Both the position numbers and the translations under genes were made by a program. Below the pieces are notes generated by a model. The model ran no database searches. It was not told where the DNA came from and saw nothing but the letters and a program-made list of their open reading frames with translations. From Desulforhabdus amnigena (lineage in GTDB: Bacteria > Desulfobacterota > Syntrophobacteria > Syntrophobacterales > Syntrophobacteraceae), in contig NZ_BSDR01000001.1 of assembly GCF_027925305.1 (NCBI RefSeq), positions 2,631,001 through 2,695,000 of the forward strand: a stretch of DNA of 64,000 bases, read 5' to 3'. Position 1 is the stretch's first letter. Every line of letters starts with the position of its first letter. This document shows, piece by piece, positions 26,670 to 35,611 of this stretch.

Positions 26670-27775
26670 TCAGTGGATTGCCGATTTGGCCTGTCTGGGC
26701 CGTGGATCTGTTCGGCTCGAGCGTAATGATCATTTTTGCTTTCCTGTCGCTGCGCTATGCTTTCAAAATATCGAGGAAGGACCCGGAGAATCTGATCTGG
26801 TCCTACCTGGTCGTCCTGGCATTGGTCTTTTCCGCTTTTTCCATAGGCAGAGGCGCGGGACATATCGCCAAGATCGTTCTTATCTCCATGGGAAAACAAT
26901 CTGCATGGGAAAAAATCGCGCCCATTAGCGGGGCAATCAATACAGCCACCTTTATGTTTATCGCCTCCATTACCTTTTATTACCACAAGGTCGAGAAAAC
27001 GTTTTATGTCGTTCAGAACTACGCAAAAAAAATCACTGAAGCCTATGACAAACTGGAAAAAGCCTACCAGGAAATCAAGGAGGACCAGGAAAAGATTATC
27101 CGCTTGGAAAGGCGCGCCACAGCCGCCCGCATGGCCTCCCTCCTGGCTCACGAGACGAGAAACCCCATACTCTCCATAGGCGGGTTTGTCAAAATCCTGC
27201 AGCGTAAATTTGCCTGTGACTTCGAACTGGGTCCGAAACTGGAAATCATCCTGGCGGAAACAGAAAAGCTGGAGCAGCTGGTGGCGGGGATCCTCAAGGC
27301 GGGTCATGAGATGGCTACCGAACTGCAAGAGACAAATCCCGATCTGATCTTTGAAGCATTGTTAGAGTCGGTCCAAGGTAAAGCCCGACTTGCGCAGGTG
27401 AGGGTGCTGACAGAGAAAGAGCCGGTCAAAGCACAGCTGATCGTTGACAAGGATTCGATCGTCATGGCGCTCAAGGAGGTTTTTGTAAATGCCATTGAAG
27501 CCTCTCCACAGCATGGCGAAGTTTCACTGCGGATGTTTCAGGAAGGAGACTGCGTCGTATTCACTATCCAGGATCACGGTCAGGGAATTGCAGCGGAGAT
27601 ACAAAACAAGATATTCGAACCGCTTTTCAGCACCAAGAAGCTGGCATCCGGGCTCGGTTTGTCATACGCCAAAGAAATGATTGAAACTCATGAAGGGCGC
27701 ATCACGTTTGAAACCAAAGAGGGAGAGGGGACAACCTTTTTCATCTCTCTTCCCCTTTCAGGGGTCAGCCCTTGA
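26666..27775 (+). CDS. Membrane-bound sensor histidine kinase
   Basis: 369 residues. About three membrane helices (10-30, 45-65, 85-105), a coiled coil (about 118-150, KITEAYDKLEKAYQEIKEDQ), HisKA box MASLLAHETRNPILSIGG, then the HATPase region with N-box EVFVNAIEAS, G1 DHGQGI and FEPLFSTK. No periplasmic sensor domain, so sensing may rely on the overlapping membrane gene. No response regulator is visible in the window. The C-terminal GVSP and stop derive from a solitary REP end. Confidence 0.88.
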   Translation: MISGLPIWPVWAVDLFGSSVMIIFAFLSLRYAFKISRKDPENLIWSYLVVLALVFSAFSIGRGAGHIAKIVLISMGKQSAWEKIAPISGAINTATFMFIASITFYYHKVEKTFYVVQNYAKKITEAYDKLEKAYQEIKEDQEKIIRLERRATAARMASLLAHETRNPILSIGGFVKILQRKFACDFELGPKLEIILAETEKLEQLVAGILKAGHEMATELQETNPDLIFEALLESVQGKARLAQVRVLTEKEPVKAQLIVDKDSIVMALKEVFVNAIEASPQHGEVSLRMFQEGDCVVFTIQDHGQGIAAEIQNKIFEPLFSTKKLASGLGLSYAKEMIETHEGRITFETKEGEGTTFFISLPLSGVSP

Positions 27776-27781
27776 AATTGG
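27761..27781 (+). repeat. Solitary REP end at the 3' end of the kinase gene
   Basis: GGGGTCAGCCCTTGAAATTGG, the same word as the RAYT left end apart from A for C at one base. It encodes the last residues and TGA stop of the kinase. Confidence 0.8.
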
Positions 27782-27800
27782 ACTTTTCCATTCCGTTTTC

Positions 27801-27885
27801 ATCCGCAGATTGAGCAGGCTAAATAATCCCGCCAACCCAAGATAGATGATCTCTTAATCTTCCAAAATCTGCTTAATTTGCGGAT
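27801..27885. repeat. Imperfect inverted repeat
   Basis: ATCCGCAGATTGAGCAGGCT (27801-27820) and AATCTGCTTAATTTGCGGAT (27866-27885) are inverted complements at 16 of 20 positions. It lies between the kinase and the racemase fusion. Confidence 0.5.
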
Positions 27886-27972
27886 CAATTCAGCCTGATT
27901 TTCATCACATCAGATCTGGGCCGAGTGAATTTTTCTCTTGAAAAAACCGGCGAGTCCCTTGGAAAAAAGAAC

Positions 27973-29949
27973 ATGTACGGACCCTACATCACCATCGATC
28001 TTGAAAAAATTGAACACAATGCCCGTACAATAACCCGGCTCTGCAGGGCACACGGCATTGAAGTCACCGGTGTCACCAAGGTGACCTGCGGCATGCCCCA
28101 GGTGGCCAAAGCCATGCTTCGCGGCGGCGTCTCTTCCATCGGCGAATCCAGAATGAAGAATATTCACCGCCTGAAAGCCAATGGAGTCAACACTTCCTTC
28201 ATGCTTCTCAGGATCCCACCCCTTTCAGGGGCTGACGATATCGTAGCCTCGGCAGATATCAGTCTGAATTCAGAACTCCCAGTGATCTCGGCACTTTCGG
28301 ATGCCGCATGCCGCAGAGGGCTGGTTCATAAGATCATCATCATGGTCGATCTTGGCGACCTTCGCGAGGGAGTGTGGCCGGACGATCTTCTCCCGTTTGT
28401 CCGTGACGCAGTGGGCCTTCCCGGAATCCGCATCGTGGGTCTCGGAACGAATCTCAGTTGTTACGGAGGTGTAATTCCCACGGCAGAAAACATGAACCGG
28501 CTGGTCGAATACGCCTGCATGATCGAAAAGAGTTTCAGCATCGATCTGCAGTATATTTCAGGTGGGAATTCGAGCGCACTCAACCTCATTGCTTCGGGTA
28601 AGATGCCCAAGCGGATCAATCACGTGCGTATCGGCGAAGGGATTCTCCTTGGCCGCGAAACCATAAACCGGACCGCCTGGCCCGGCACCTTTCAGGATGC
28701 GTTTATGCTCCATGCGGAAGTGATCGAGTTGAAAGAAAAGCCATCCATGCCCATCGGGCCGACAAGCGAGGACGCATTCGGAGGTAAACCCGTTTTTGAA
28801 GATAAGGGTGAGATGATCCGGGCCATATTGAACATCGGGCGGGAAGATGTCGACATCGAAGGCATCAAGCCGGTGGATCTAGGACTTTCCATCCTCGGCG
28901 CATCCAGCGACCACCTCATCTTGGACGTCACACGGGCACAAAAAGCCGTTCATCTGGGGGAGGACCTGGCCTTTTCCATGAACTACGGGGCACTTTTGGC
29001 TGCCATGACTTCCCAGTATGTGGAAAAACGCCCTCTGAGAGGTCTCGAAATGGAACGACTTCGTGCCGGGGTGATGATTTTGTGTATCAGGGGAGCCAAC
29101 GGTAAAGCCCCCTTCACGGTATTTGATATTGAAAGACTTGAGAAGGGCTTGAAAGTTCTGGGATATTCGAATGTCATAAAAAAGAACATCTCCTCTCCCT
29201 CGGGAGGAGAAACGCAGAGCCATGAAAGGCATTCCCCTTCCGCGGAAAACCGGCAGATCCTTGAAATGGCACCGGCAGTGGCTGATGGGGTGGTCGAAGC
29301 TCTTGCGCAAGATTGCATTCCCCTGGTTCTGGCAAATGATCCCGGGCATTGCCTTGGTGTCTACCAGGGATTGGCCCGATTTCTGCCGTCCTGCGGCACG
29401 ATCATTCTCAGCGCTCACGGCGGCTTCATGCCCCCCCGTACCGATGTGCCCCTTCGGCACTCGGCACTTGGATCAGCTCTTGGCTTCGACGTGGGCACAA
29501 CTGCGGCGCTTGCAGGCATTCAACCCTGCCTCCAACCGGAACAGGTCGTTTTGATCGGCCTGCGGGAAGTAGAGGACGAGGAAGCTCAACGGATCATCCA
29601 CTCAGGCATAACCGTCTACACCATGGAAGAGATCGATGCCCTTGGGATACGCGAGGTCGCGGATCGTGCTCTGCATACTGCGGGAATGGGCACCGCGGGC
29701 ATTCATTTGAACCTGAACATGGATGTTTTAGATCCCGGCGTGGCACCCGCAGTCCTTCAGCCTGCCAAAGGCGGCCTCTCCTACCGGGAGGGGCACCTCG
29801 TGATGGAAATGATCGCCCGGTCGGAACTTCTTCGATCCTTGGCGGTGGTAGGTTTCTCTCAGGAGAGGGACAAAAATGGCTCCACAGAGCGAACCGCAGT
29901 GGAGTATATTCTTTCCTTGTTTGGAAAGAAGATTCTTGGAACAGTGTAA
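27973..29949 (+). CDS. orr: Ornithine racemase fused to a degenerate ureohydrolase (arginase-like) domain
   Basis: 658 residues from ATG 27973 (an earlier GTG at 27925 is possible). The N-terminal half, about 1-355, matches Clostridium ornithine racemase: IDLEKIEHNARTITRLCRAH, the PLP Lys in GVTKVTCG, LGDLREGVW, SGGNSSAL and IGEGILLGRET. The C-terminal half, about 360-655, follows the arginase fold: a DPGH site (456-459), SAHGG (480-484), ALGIREVADRAL, NMDVLDP (582-588) and GGLSYREGHL. The manganese ligands are partly lost: DAHxD has become SAHGG and DxD is NMD, so arginase activity is doubtful. Racemase activity would feed D-ornithine to OraSE. Confidence 0.87.
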   Translation: MYGPYITIDLEKIEHNARTITRLCRAHGIEVTGVTKVTCGMPQVAKAMLRGGVSSIGESRMKNIHRLKANGVNTSFMLLRIPPLSGADDIVASADISLNSELPVISALSDAACRRGLVHKIIIMVDLGDLREGVWPDDLLPFVRDAVGLPGIRIVGLGTNLSCYGGVIPTAENMNRLVEYACMIEKSFSIDLQYISGGNSSALNLIASGKMPKRINHVRIGEGILLGRETINRTAWPGTFQDAFMLHAEVIELKEKPSMPIGPTSEDAFGGKPVFEDKGEMIRAILNIGREDVDIEGIKPVDLGLSILGASSDHLILDVTRAQKAVHLGEDLAFSMNYGALLAAMTSQYVEKRPLRGLEMERLRAGVMILCIRGANGKAPFTVFDIERLEKGLKVLGYSNVIKKNISSPSGGETQSHERHSPSAENRQILEMAPAVADGVVEALAQDCIPLVLANDPGHCLGVYQGLARFLPSCGTIILSAHGGFMPPRTDVPLRHSALGSALGFDVGTTAALAGIQPCLQPEQVVLIGLREVEDEEAQRIIHSGITVYTMEEIDALGIREVADRALHTAGMGTAGIHLNLNMDVLDPGVAPAVLQPAKGGLSYREGHLVMEMIARSELLRSLAVVGFSQERDKNGSTERTAVEYILSLFGKKILGTV

Positions 29950-29993
29950 ACAATCTCTGAATACTGCAAGGCGATCACAGCAGGAGGCCTATC

Positions 29994-31127
29994 TTGGATC
30001 ATCATCGGTCGAGTCATCTGACTCAGGCATTCATCCACCTCGATCATCTCACCCACAACATGAATCTGCTTCAAAGCCTGGTAGGCGACCGCCCCCTCTG
30101 GCCGGCCATCAAAGCCAATGCGTACGGCCATGGCGCAGAAATCGTCGGCCGCCATCTCATGGACATGGGATATGAAACCCTGTGCGTCGCTCATGTTTCG
30201 GAAGCCATCGATCTGAAGGAAGCGGGGCTGAACGCAACGTTCATCGTACTCTCAGCCACTTTACCGGAAAACAGTGAGTACCTGGTGGCCTACGGATGCG
30301 AACCCGTCGTCTGCACTCTTGAAATGGTGGAAGGGATCGCAAGGGTCGCTTCCAGAACGGGGAAAAAGGTTGCAGTACATCTCAAGGTGGATACCGGCAT
30401 GGGCCGCGTGGGGATTCGCCCGGATCAGGTCGTTGAGTTTCTCGATCGTTGCCGTGACTACCCCGAGGTCACTGTAAAGGGCATCATGAGTCATTTCCCC
30501 ATGGCCGACGAAGAGGACAAATCCTTTGCCGTACGCCAGATCGACCTGTTTCGGCAGGTGAAAGAAGCATCCAGAGGATACGGAATCAGCGTGTATCATT
30601 TCGCCAACAGTGCGGCTATCTTCGATCTGCCGGATGCTTACTTCGATGCCGCACGCCCGGGGATATCCATCTATGGTCTGAAACCGTCTCTTTCCATGTT
30701 GAACCCACGGGTAAAGGAACTCAAACCGGTCCTCGAATGGAAAAGCCGCATCACTTTTCTGAAGGAGGTACCCGCTGGAACGGGGCTGAGCTACGGGCAC
30801 ACCTTTCATACTCAAACTCCGTCTCTGATCGCGACCATCCCTCTGGGTTACGGAGATGGAATGAGCCGGCTGCTCTCCAATAAACTGCAATTCTTGATTC
30901 ATGGGATCCGATGCCCACAGGTGGGGAGGATTTGTATGGATCAATGCCTGGTGGATGTGACCGCGCTCCGCGGCAGGGTGGAACCGGGAAATGAAGCCGT
31001 CATCGTGGGAAAACAGGGCAACGATGAAATCACGGTGGATGATCTTGCCCAAACTCTTGGCACCATCAATTATGAAATTGTGACCAACATCGCGAAACGC
31101 GTGCCTCGAATCCCCTTGAAGGCTTAG
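29994..31127 (+). CDS. alr: Alanine racemase
   Basis: 377 residues, fold-type III PLP enzyme. PLP Lys in AIKANAYGHG (near 39), KVDTGMGRVG, catalytic Tyr in GLSYGHTF and the RICMDQCLVDVT stretch are all present. Interconverts D- and L-alanine. The start is TTG at 29994, with GGAGG 7 bases before it; no ATG is better placed. It follows orr by 44 bases. Because OrtAB releases D-alanine, this copy probably converts that product to L-alanine for catabolism, though cell-wall D-alanine supply is the usual role. Confidence 0.9.
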   Translation: MDHHRSSHLTQAFIHLDHLTHNMNLLQSLVGDRPLWPAIKANAYGHGAEIVGRHLMDMGYETLCVAHVSEAIDLKEAGLNATFIVLSATLPENSEYLVAYGCEPVVCTLEMVEGIARVASRTGKKVAVHLKVDTGMGRVGIRPDQVVEFLDRCRDYPEVTVKGIMSHFPMADEEDKSFAVRQIDLFRQVKEASRGYGISVYHFANSAAIFDLPDAYFDAARPGISIYGLKPSLSMLNPRVKELKPVLEWKSRITFLKEVPAGTGLSYGHTFHTQTPSLIATIPLGYGDGMSRLLSNKLQFLIHGIRCPQVGRICMDQCLVDVTALRGRVEPGNEAVIVGKQGNDEITVDDLAQTLGTINYEIVTNIAKRVPRIPLKA

Positions 31128-31148
31128 GGGCTTATATGGCTCAAGGTT

Positions 31149-31285
31149 TATATGAAAAAAGGCTCATGGTTCATAGCTCATGGCTCATGATAACATCGCT
31201 TTTCAAGAGCGTTTCCCGCTTTCCACATTGGCTTGCATCTCTTTGCCTTTTTCATTTTTCGTTGTGACCGTTCCGGTCATGGGAG
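31149..31285 (-). repeat. Dispersed repeat family B, copy 3
   Basis: Reverse orientation of the element at 388 and 50534. Read on the minus strand it starts CTCCCATGACCGGAACGGTC and ends in ATGAGC-type words and a T-run. It differs from the 50534 copy at only a handful of positions over about 130 bp. It lies between the convergent ends of alr and pqiC. Confidence 0.88.
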
Positions 31286-31306
31286 TTAATTCAGGTTCAA
31301 AGCCGC

Positions 31307-31915
31307 TCAGGAGGTGGAAGTGGCGGCGAGCATCGCAACTTGCTCTGCGATCTCTACGGCCAGCTTCCCCACTGTCCGGCTGAGCGCAGCAACAGCGGCG
31401 TCCGCACTGGTATCGGCCGCCTGCTCGCTGACCGTGGATGTGCGTGAAAATGCCAGTTGCCCGGTTTTGCCGTCAAAGATCTGCCAACGGGCAGCGAGCG
31501 TTGCCTGCCCGCTTTTGCTGACATCAAAGCGGGTAAAATCGACCTGGACACGGTAATCGAGCGGTGACGGCGTTGCCTGAGGAAAGGCATCGACGCGGTC
31601 GCCGGGCATAAGATTCGCAATATTTTGAAGCAAAACGGCCGGCAGCCCATTGGCAAGCGGTTCAGCCCATTGCCGAAAGTCCCGCAGACGAACAACATAG
31701 GGACTCTCACGGATAACGATCTCCGGCCGGTCGGTATAGCCTGCGATGCTGACCGGTCCGATTCCGATCGTCAGAGGGGAATGTGCCTGTATATTCACGC
31801 CTGGATCAACGACGCTTGTAAGCGTATAAAAACAGGTCTGCGGGCTTCTGCAGGCGGTCAAAGCGAGTGACAGCATCAACAGTGCAAGCAAGAGGCATCT
31901 CTTTCGGTTCATCAT
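31307..31915 (-). CDS. pqiC: PqiC-type auxiliary lipoprotein
   Basis: 202 residues. Lipoprotein signal with lipobox LALTAC (about 17-22), then the ABC-transport auxiliary lipoprotein domain (CFYTLTSV, IGIGPVSIAGYTDRPEIV, WAEPLANGLPAVL). In E. coli PqiC is outer-membrane anchored and pairs with PqiB in lipid transport between membranes. Start overlaps the pqiB stop by 4 bases. Third gene of the pqi operon. Confidence 0.87.
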   Translation of the reverse strand: MMNRKRCLLLALLMLSLALTACRSPQTCFYTLTSVVDPGVNIQAHSPLTIGIGPVSIAGYTDRPEIVIRESPYVVRLRDFRQWAEPLANGLPAVLLQNIANLMPGDRVDAFPQATPSPLDYRVQVDFTRFDVSKSGQATLAARWQIFDGKTGQLAFSRTSTVSEQAADTSADAAVAALSRTVGKLAVEIAEQVAMLAATSTS

Positions 31916-33582
31916 TTTTTGGAACCCTCCTTCCCTCGAATCAATGCCTCCGGATGACGCTGCAGCGTATCCGCCAAGGTCCTCACAGCTCGGCTGGTAT
32001 CCGTCAGCTCCTTTATCATCTGAACCAGGCCGTAGCGCAGTTGGGAGTCCTCACCGACCATCCGGTCGGCGTCGGTCATCACCGTCTCTGCCTTGGCTAA
32101 TGTTTTGCGGGCGGTATCCGACGTTGCTTTCAGACTATCGAGCAGGGGACCAACCTCTTTCAAGGAAGTCACCGCATCCTTTACCGATTTCGAATTGATC
32201 AGCCGGTCCGTTGACTGGATTGTATGGCGCAGATCGTTTATCAGTTCCTGCAGCGGGAGCGACTCGAGTTTAGCCAGGAAATTACTTGCCTGGGTGCTGA
32301 GTTCTTTGAATTCCGACGGTTCCGACGGGATAACCGGGATCTTTCCACTTGTATCAAGCTCCGCCGGGGCAGCCTTAGGAAAAAACTTGAGAGCGATCAC
32401 CTGTTGTCCGGTCAGGAGATTGCCGGACTGCAACTGCGCTCGCAGGCCTTTGTGTACCCATTCCTTCATGTATTTCCAGTGCAAAGACTCCATTTCCGCT
32501 TCTGTCATGGAAAATGCGCCCGTAAAATTCAGCCGTTGCGGTTCCATTTCGACCGTCACCGGAACTTTTATCAGCCCGGTTTTTGGATCGATCATGATGC
32601 GAACGTCGCTAACCTGCCCGACCTTGATGCCGTAAAACAAAACCGGCGCCCCCACATCCAGCCCGGAAAGGGACTGGCCATTGAAATAGATCAGGAATGG
32701 CCGTCTGAGGTGAAAGCCGGCTTCTTCAGCCTGACTGAACGACTCGTAGAGTGGAAACCCCTTGCCTTCGGGACTCTGCTCGGTATGGCTGAACTCACGA
32801 GCGGTATCGAAGGCAATACCGCCGGTCAGCACGGATTGCAGCGACTCGGTACGGACGGTCACTCCACTCGAAGTAAGCGACATGTCGACGCCGCTGGCAT
32901 TCCAGAAACGGCTCCGATCCCTGACAAGTTTATCGTGCGGCGCCGCGATAAAGGCAGTAAAGGTAACGCCGCGGCCGTCGTCATCGAGAGAATAGCCGAG
33001 GACCTGGCCGACCTGGATGCCACGATAATAAATGCCCGACCCCGCTGAAATCGATCCGACCTTGGAAGCATGAAGCTTATATCTGGATCCGGGAACATCC
33101 ACGGTCAGCACAGGCGGCTCAGTGAGGCCGGTGAATTTCCTTGCTGCTTTACCCGGTCCCGGGCGCATGGCAATGTAGGTGCCGGAAACCAGAGTGCCGA
33201 GGCCTGAAACCCCCGATGCCGTCAATCGTGGCTCAACGATCCAGAAAGTGGTTCCCTCACGCAGTTGGTCGGCAATCTCCTTGCGCATTTCAGCGGTGAC
33301 CACCACCCGGCTAAGATCTTTACTGAGGTCAACCGAATCGACAAGACCAAGGTCGACGTCACGATACTTGATCCTGGTCTTGCCAACCTCCAGGCCTGAG
33401 GCCGTTTCAAAAGCAATGGTAATGGTTGGGCCTTTCTCGGAGTAGGTTTTGTAGACGAGCCAAACCCCGATGAGAAAGGCGACCAGCGGAATGAGCCAGA
33501 CGATCGACGGCAAGCGTCTTTTCTCGACAATAGCCGCTTGCGGCAAATCATCCTGTGAGACGGCAGGCTTCTCTTCAGTCAC
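31912..33582 (-). CDS. pqiB: PqiB-type MCE protein
   Basis: 556 residues, similar to E. coli PqiB. One N-terminal membrane helix (IVWLIPLVAFLIGVWLVYK, about 26-45) is followed by three MCE domains: ITIAFETASGLEVGKTRIKY, then LHASKVGSISAGSGIYYRGI, then LSGLDVGAPVLFYGIKVG. A C-terminal helical region forms the needle in the E. coli structure. The periplasmic channel carries lipids between membranes. GTG start at 33582, overlapping the end of pqiA by 8 bases. Confidence 0.9.
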   Translation of the reverse strand: MTEEKPAVSQDDLPQAAIVEKRRLPSIVWLIPLVAFLIGVWLVYKTYSEKGPTITIAFETASGLEVGKTRIKYRDVDLGLVDSVDLSKDLSRVVVTAEMRKEIADQLREGTTFWIVEPRLTASGVSGLGTLVSGTYIAMRPGPGKAARKFTGLTEPPVLTVDVPGSRYKLHASKVGSISAGSGIYYRGIQVGQVLGYSLDDDGRGVTFTAFIAAPHDKLVRDRSRFWNASGVDMSLTSSGVTVRTESLQSVLTGGIAFDTAREFSHTEQSPEGKGFPLYESFSQAEEAGFHLRRPFLIYFNGQSLSGLDVGAPVLFYGIKVGQVSDVRIMIDPKTGLIKVPVTVEMEPQRLNFTGAFSMTEAEMESLHWKYMKEWVHKGLRAQLQSGNLLTGQQVIALKFFPKAAPAELDTSGKIPVIPSEPSEFKELSTQASNFLAKLESLPLQELINDLRHTIQSTDRLINSKSVKDAVTSLKEVGPLLDSLKATSDTARKTLAKAETVMTDADRMVGEDSQLRYGLVQMIKELTDTSRAVRTLADTLQRHPEALIRGKEGSKK

Positions 33583-34834
33583 GATTGGCTCCAGCTGCGT
33601 CCCAGATCAGACGCGGATCGAAACTCATGGCAGCGAAGATTGTCAGTACGACGACGGAGGCAAAGGCCATCGCACCGACCCCGGGAACGATTGTAGCAAT
33701 CGAGCCCATTTGTACGAGGGCTGCTGTGATTGCAAGAACGAAGATATCGACCATCGACCAGCGTCCTACGGCATCGATGATCCGGTAAAGACGCGTCCTG
33801 TCTGCCGGCCTCCAGCGCGATCTGCGGTGTATCGAGATGAGAAGGAAAATGAGGCCGACCAGTTTCAGCATGGGTACAGTAATGCTTGCAAAGAAGACCA
33901 GCACAGCCAGCGGCCACATCCCAGAGCTGATCAGTTCCTGGACACCGCCTAGAATGGTGTTGACGAAAGGCTTGCCGAAAGAGACCACCGTCATCACCGG
34001 ATAAACATTGGCGGGAATGTAAAGAATCGCCGCAGCAATGACCAGTGCCCAGGTCCGGTTGAGGCTGTCCGGTTTACGCTGGTGAAGCGTTGCACCACAC
34101 CGGGGACAGAAAGCCGATTCATCCTCTGTGTGGGGATCGACACGGCAAACCAGGTGACATACGTGACAGCTGAGCAGCCGCTTTCGCTCTCGGGGATCGG
34201 GCAATGGTTGCGGCCGCGAGCGTTCCAACCGCTCCCAAACTTCACGCGGTTCGTTGGCGGCATCGCCGGCCGCCATCGCCACGATCATGGCAACGAAGCA
34301 GAAAAGAGCAACACCGACCTTTATGGTCCCCAAATCTGCCAGCTTCACGCACGTTACCAGCACGCCAAGCAGAAAGACCTCCGCCATCGACCAGGGGCTG
34401 ATCAGTTCCACAAGCCGGGCAGCCTGTTCAGCAAACGGGGCACGCCGGCCGAAATGGAGTGGAGCCAGTACGTACAGGTTGGTCAGGATCTTTGCCAAGG
34501 GTACGACAATCATGACCAGAAGAACCAACAGGCCGACTTCCCACATCCCCTGGCGATACACGGCCAATGCGCCGGAAATGAGTTTGCTGGTTTGCACACT
34601 CCCTTCGATGGACATGGAAAGGAACGGAAAGCTATTGGCAAGCAACAGCAGAATCAGCGCTGTGAGGTTGAATATGAATGCGTTGGCAATACTGCGTGTA
34701 TTTCGTTTATAAAGCACGGCACCGCAGCGAGCGCACTTGACCGTTGTCTTATCCGGCGCATCGGGAACGACAAAAAGCTCATCGCATTCCTGGCAACGAA
34801 TCAACGGTCTTTTGCCTGCATGAACAAGATTCAT
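33575..34834 (-). CDS. pqiA: PqiA-type integral membrane protein
   Basis: 419 residues. Two copies of a zinc-ribbon plus four-helix unit: RCQECDELFVVPDAPDKTTV with CARCG near 12-40, and CHVCHLVCRVD with CPRCGATLH in the middle. Eight or so membrane helices. Inner-membrane partner of PqiB. First gene of the operon; in E. coli the locus responds to SoxRS and paraquat, but no operator is recognisable here. Confidence 0.9.
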   Translation of the reverse strand: MNLVHAGKRPLIRCQECDELFVVPDAPDKTTVKCARCGAVLYKRNTRSIANAFIFNLTALILLLLANSFPFLSMSIEGSVQTSKLISGALAVYRQGMWEVGLLVLLVMIVVPLAKILTNLYVLAPLHFGRRAPFAEQAARLVELISPWSMAEVFLLGVLVTCVKLADLGTIKVGVALFCFVAMIVAMAAGDAANEPREVWERLERSRPQPLPDPRERKRLLSCHVCHLVCRVDPHTEDESAFCPRCGATLHQRKPDSLNRTWALVIAAAILYIPANVYPVMTVVSFGKPFVNTILGGVQELISSGMWPLAVLVFFASITVPMLKLVGLIFLLISIHRRSRWRPADRTRLYRIIDAVGRWSMVDIFVLAITAALVQMGSIATIVPGVGAMAFASVVVLTIFAAMSFDPRLIWDAAGANRD

Positions 34835-34972
34835 ACGTGTTTGTATTCTCTCGATAGAGACGCTAAAATCCTAACTCGGAAGCAAGCCTGCCACCATTTT
34901 GAGCATACTCCCCCTCTCTTGCCTCGATAAAGAATCCATCGATCCCAACATCAATTGAAACCTCCAGCCGGC

Positions 34973-35452
34973 TTATTGCTTCATCATTATTTGAATTCCA
35001 TCGGCTCCTGCGGTGAGTCCCAGTCCTTGCTGGCTTGTTGTCAGGTGCAAAACGACACCATTTCCGTTTTGGAGCCAGAGATGCCCTTCTCCCTGGTCGG
35101 TCGCAGAATAACCGACACTCGCCTGAACATATGTTCCTGGAAATTGCGACACATCCGTAAGGTTATACACATCGCCGTAAGCGCTTATATGAGAGGCTCC
35201 GATTCCTCCGACGCCAACCCCTCCCAGCTTAAAATCATAGGTATTTCCCTGGAACTGTAATTTTCCTCCACCCATCTGGCCGTTGAAAATATAGGCCAGT
35301 TCGTATTCGTTGATTTCCACCGTTCCCGAAGGCGTTTTCTCTTCGGCAACGGCCGCCGCGCTCAGTGCCATTGCCACGATCAGAACAAGGAAAAAAAAGA
35401 TGTTGATCATTCTTTTGTTCCTCAAATGGCATGTAGAAGTCGTTCTTTTCAT
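34973..35452 (-). CDS. Exported protein, unknown
   Basis: 159 residues from ATG 35452, where AAAGGAG sits 7 bases upstream. A signal peptide (MINIFFFLVLIVAMALSAAA, about 15-36) precedes a Gly-rich beta-type mature part (KLGGVGVGGIGASHISAYGD) that ends GLGLTAGADGIQIMMK. The C-terminal pattern resembles small secreted proteins of the DUF1134/DUF992 sort, but I cannot assign it firmly. It may be periplasmic or surface exposed. Confidence 0.65.
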   Translation of the reverse strand: MKRTTSTCHLRNKRMINIFFFLVLIVAMALSAAAVAEEKTPSGTVEINEYELAYIFNGQMGGGKLQFQGNTYDFKLGGVGVGGIGASHISAYGDVYNLTDVSQFPGTYVQASVGYSATDQGEGHLWLQNGNGVVLHLTTSQQGLGLTAGADGIQIMMKQ

Positions 35453-35611
35453 TTGAAGTCTCCTTTCAATTGGGTAGTGTTGAATAACTTGTTTTGTAAT
35501 GAAAATATTTGGCGCCCATAGTGTGCGTGCCGCTGCCACGAACGCATATTCAGAAGTTACTCCGCATCGGCTCCCCTCGGAATAATCTGGGGGTCACACT
35601 CACCGCCTCCC

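Noticed and set aside
29994-31127. alr as a second ornithine racemase
   Set aside because: Its motifs and length match alanine racemase; the N-terminal half of the neighbouring fusion already matches ornithine racemase.
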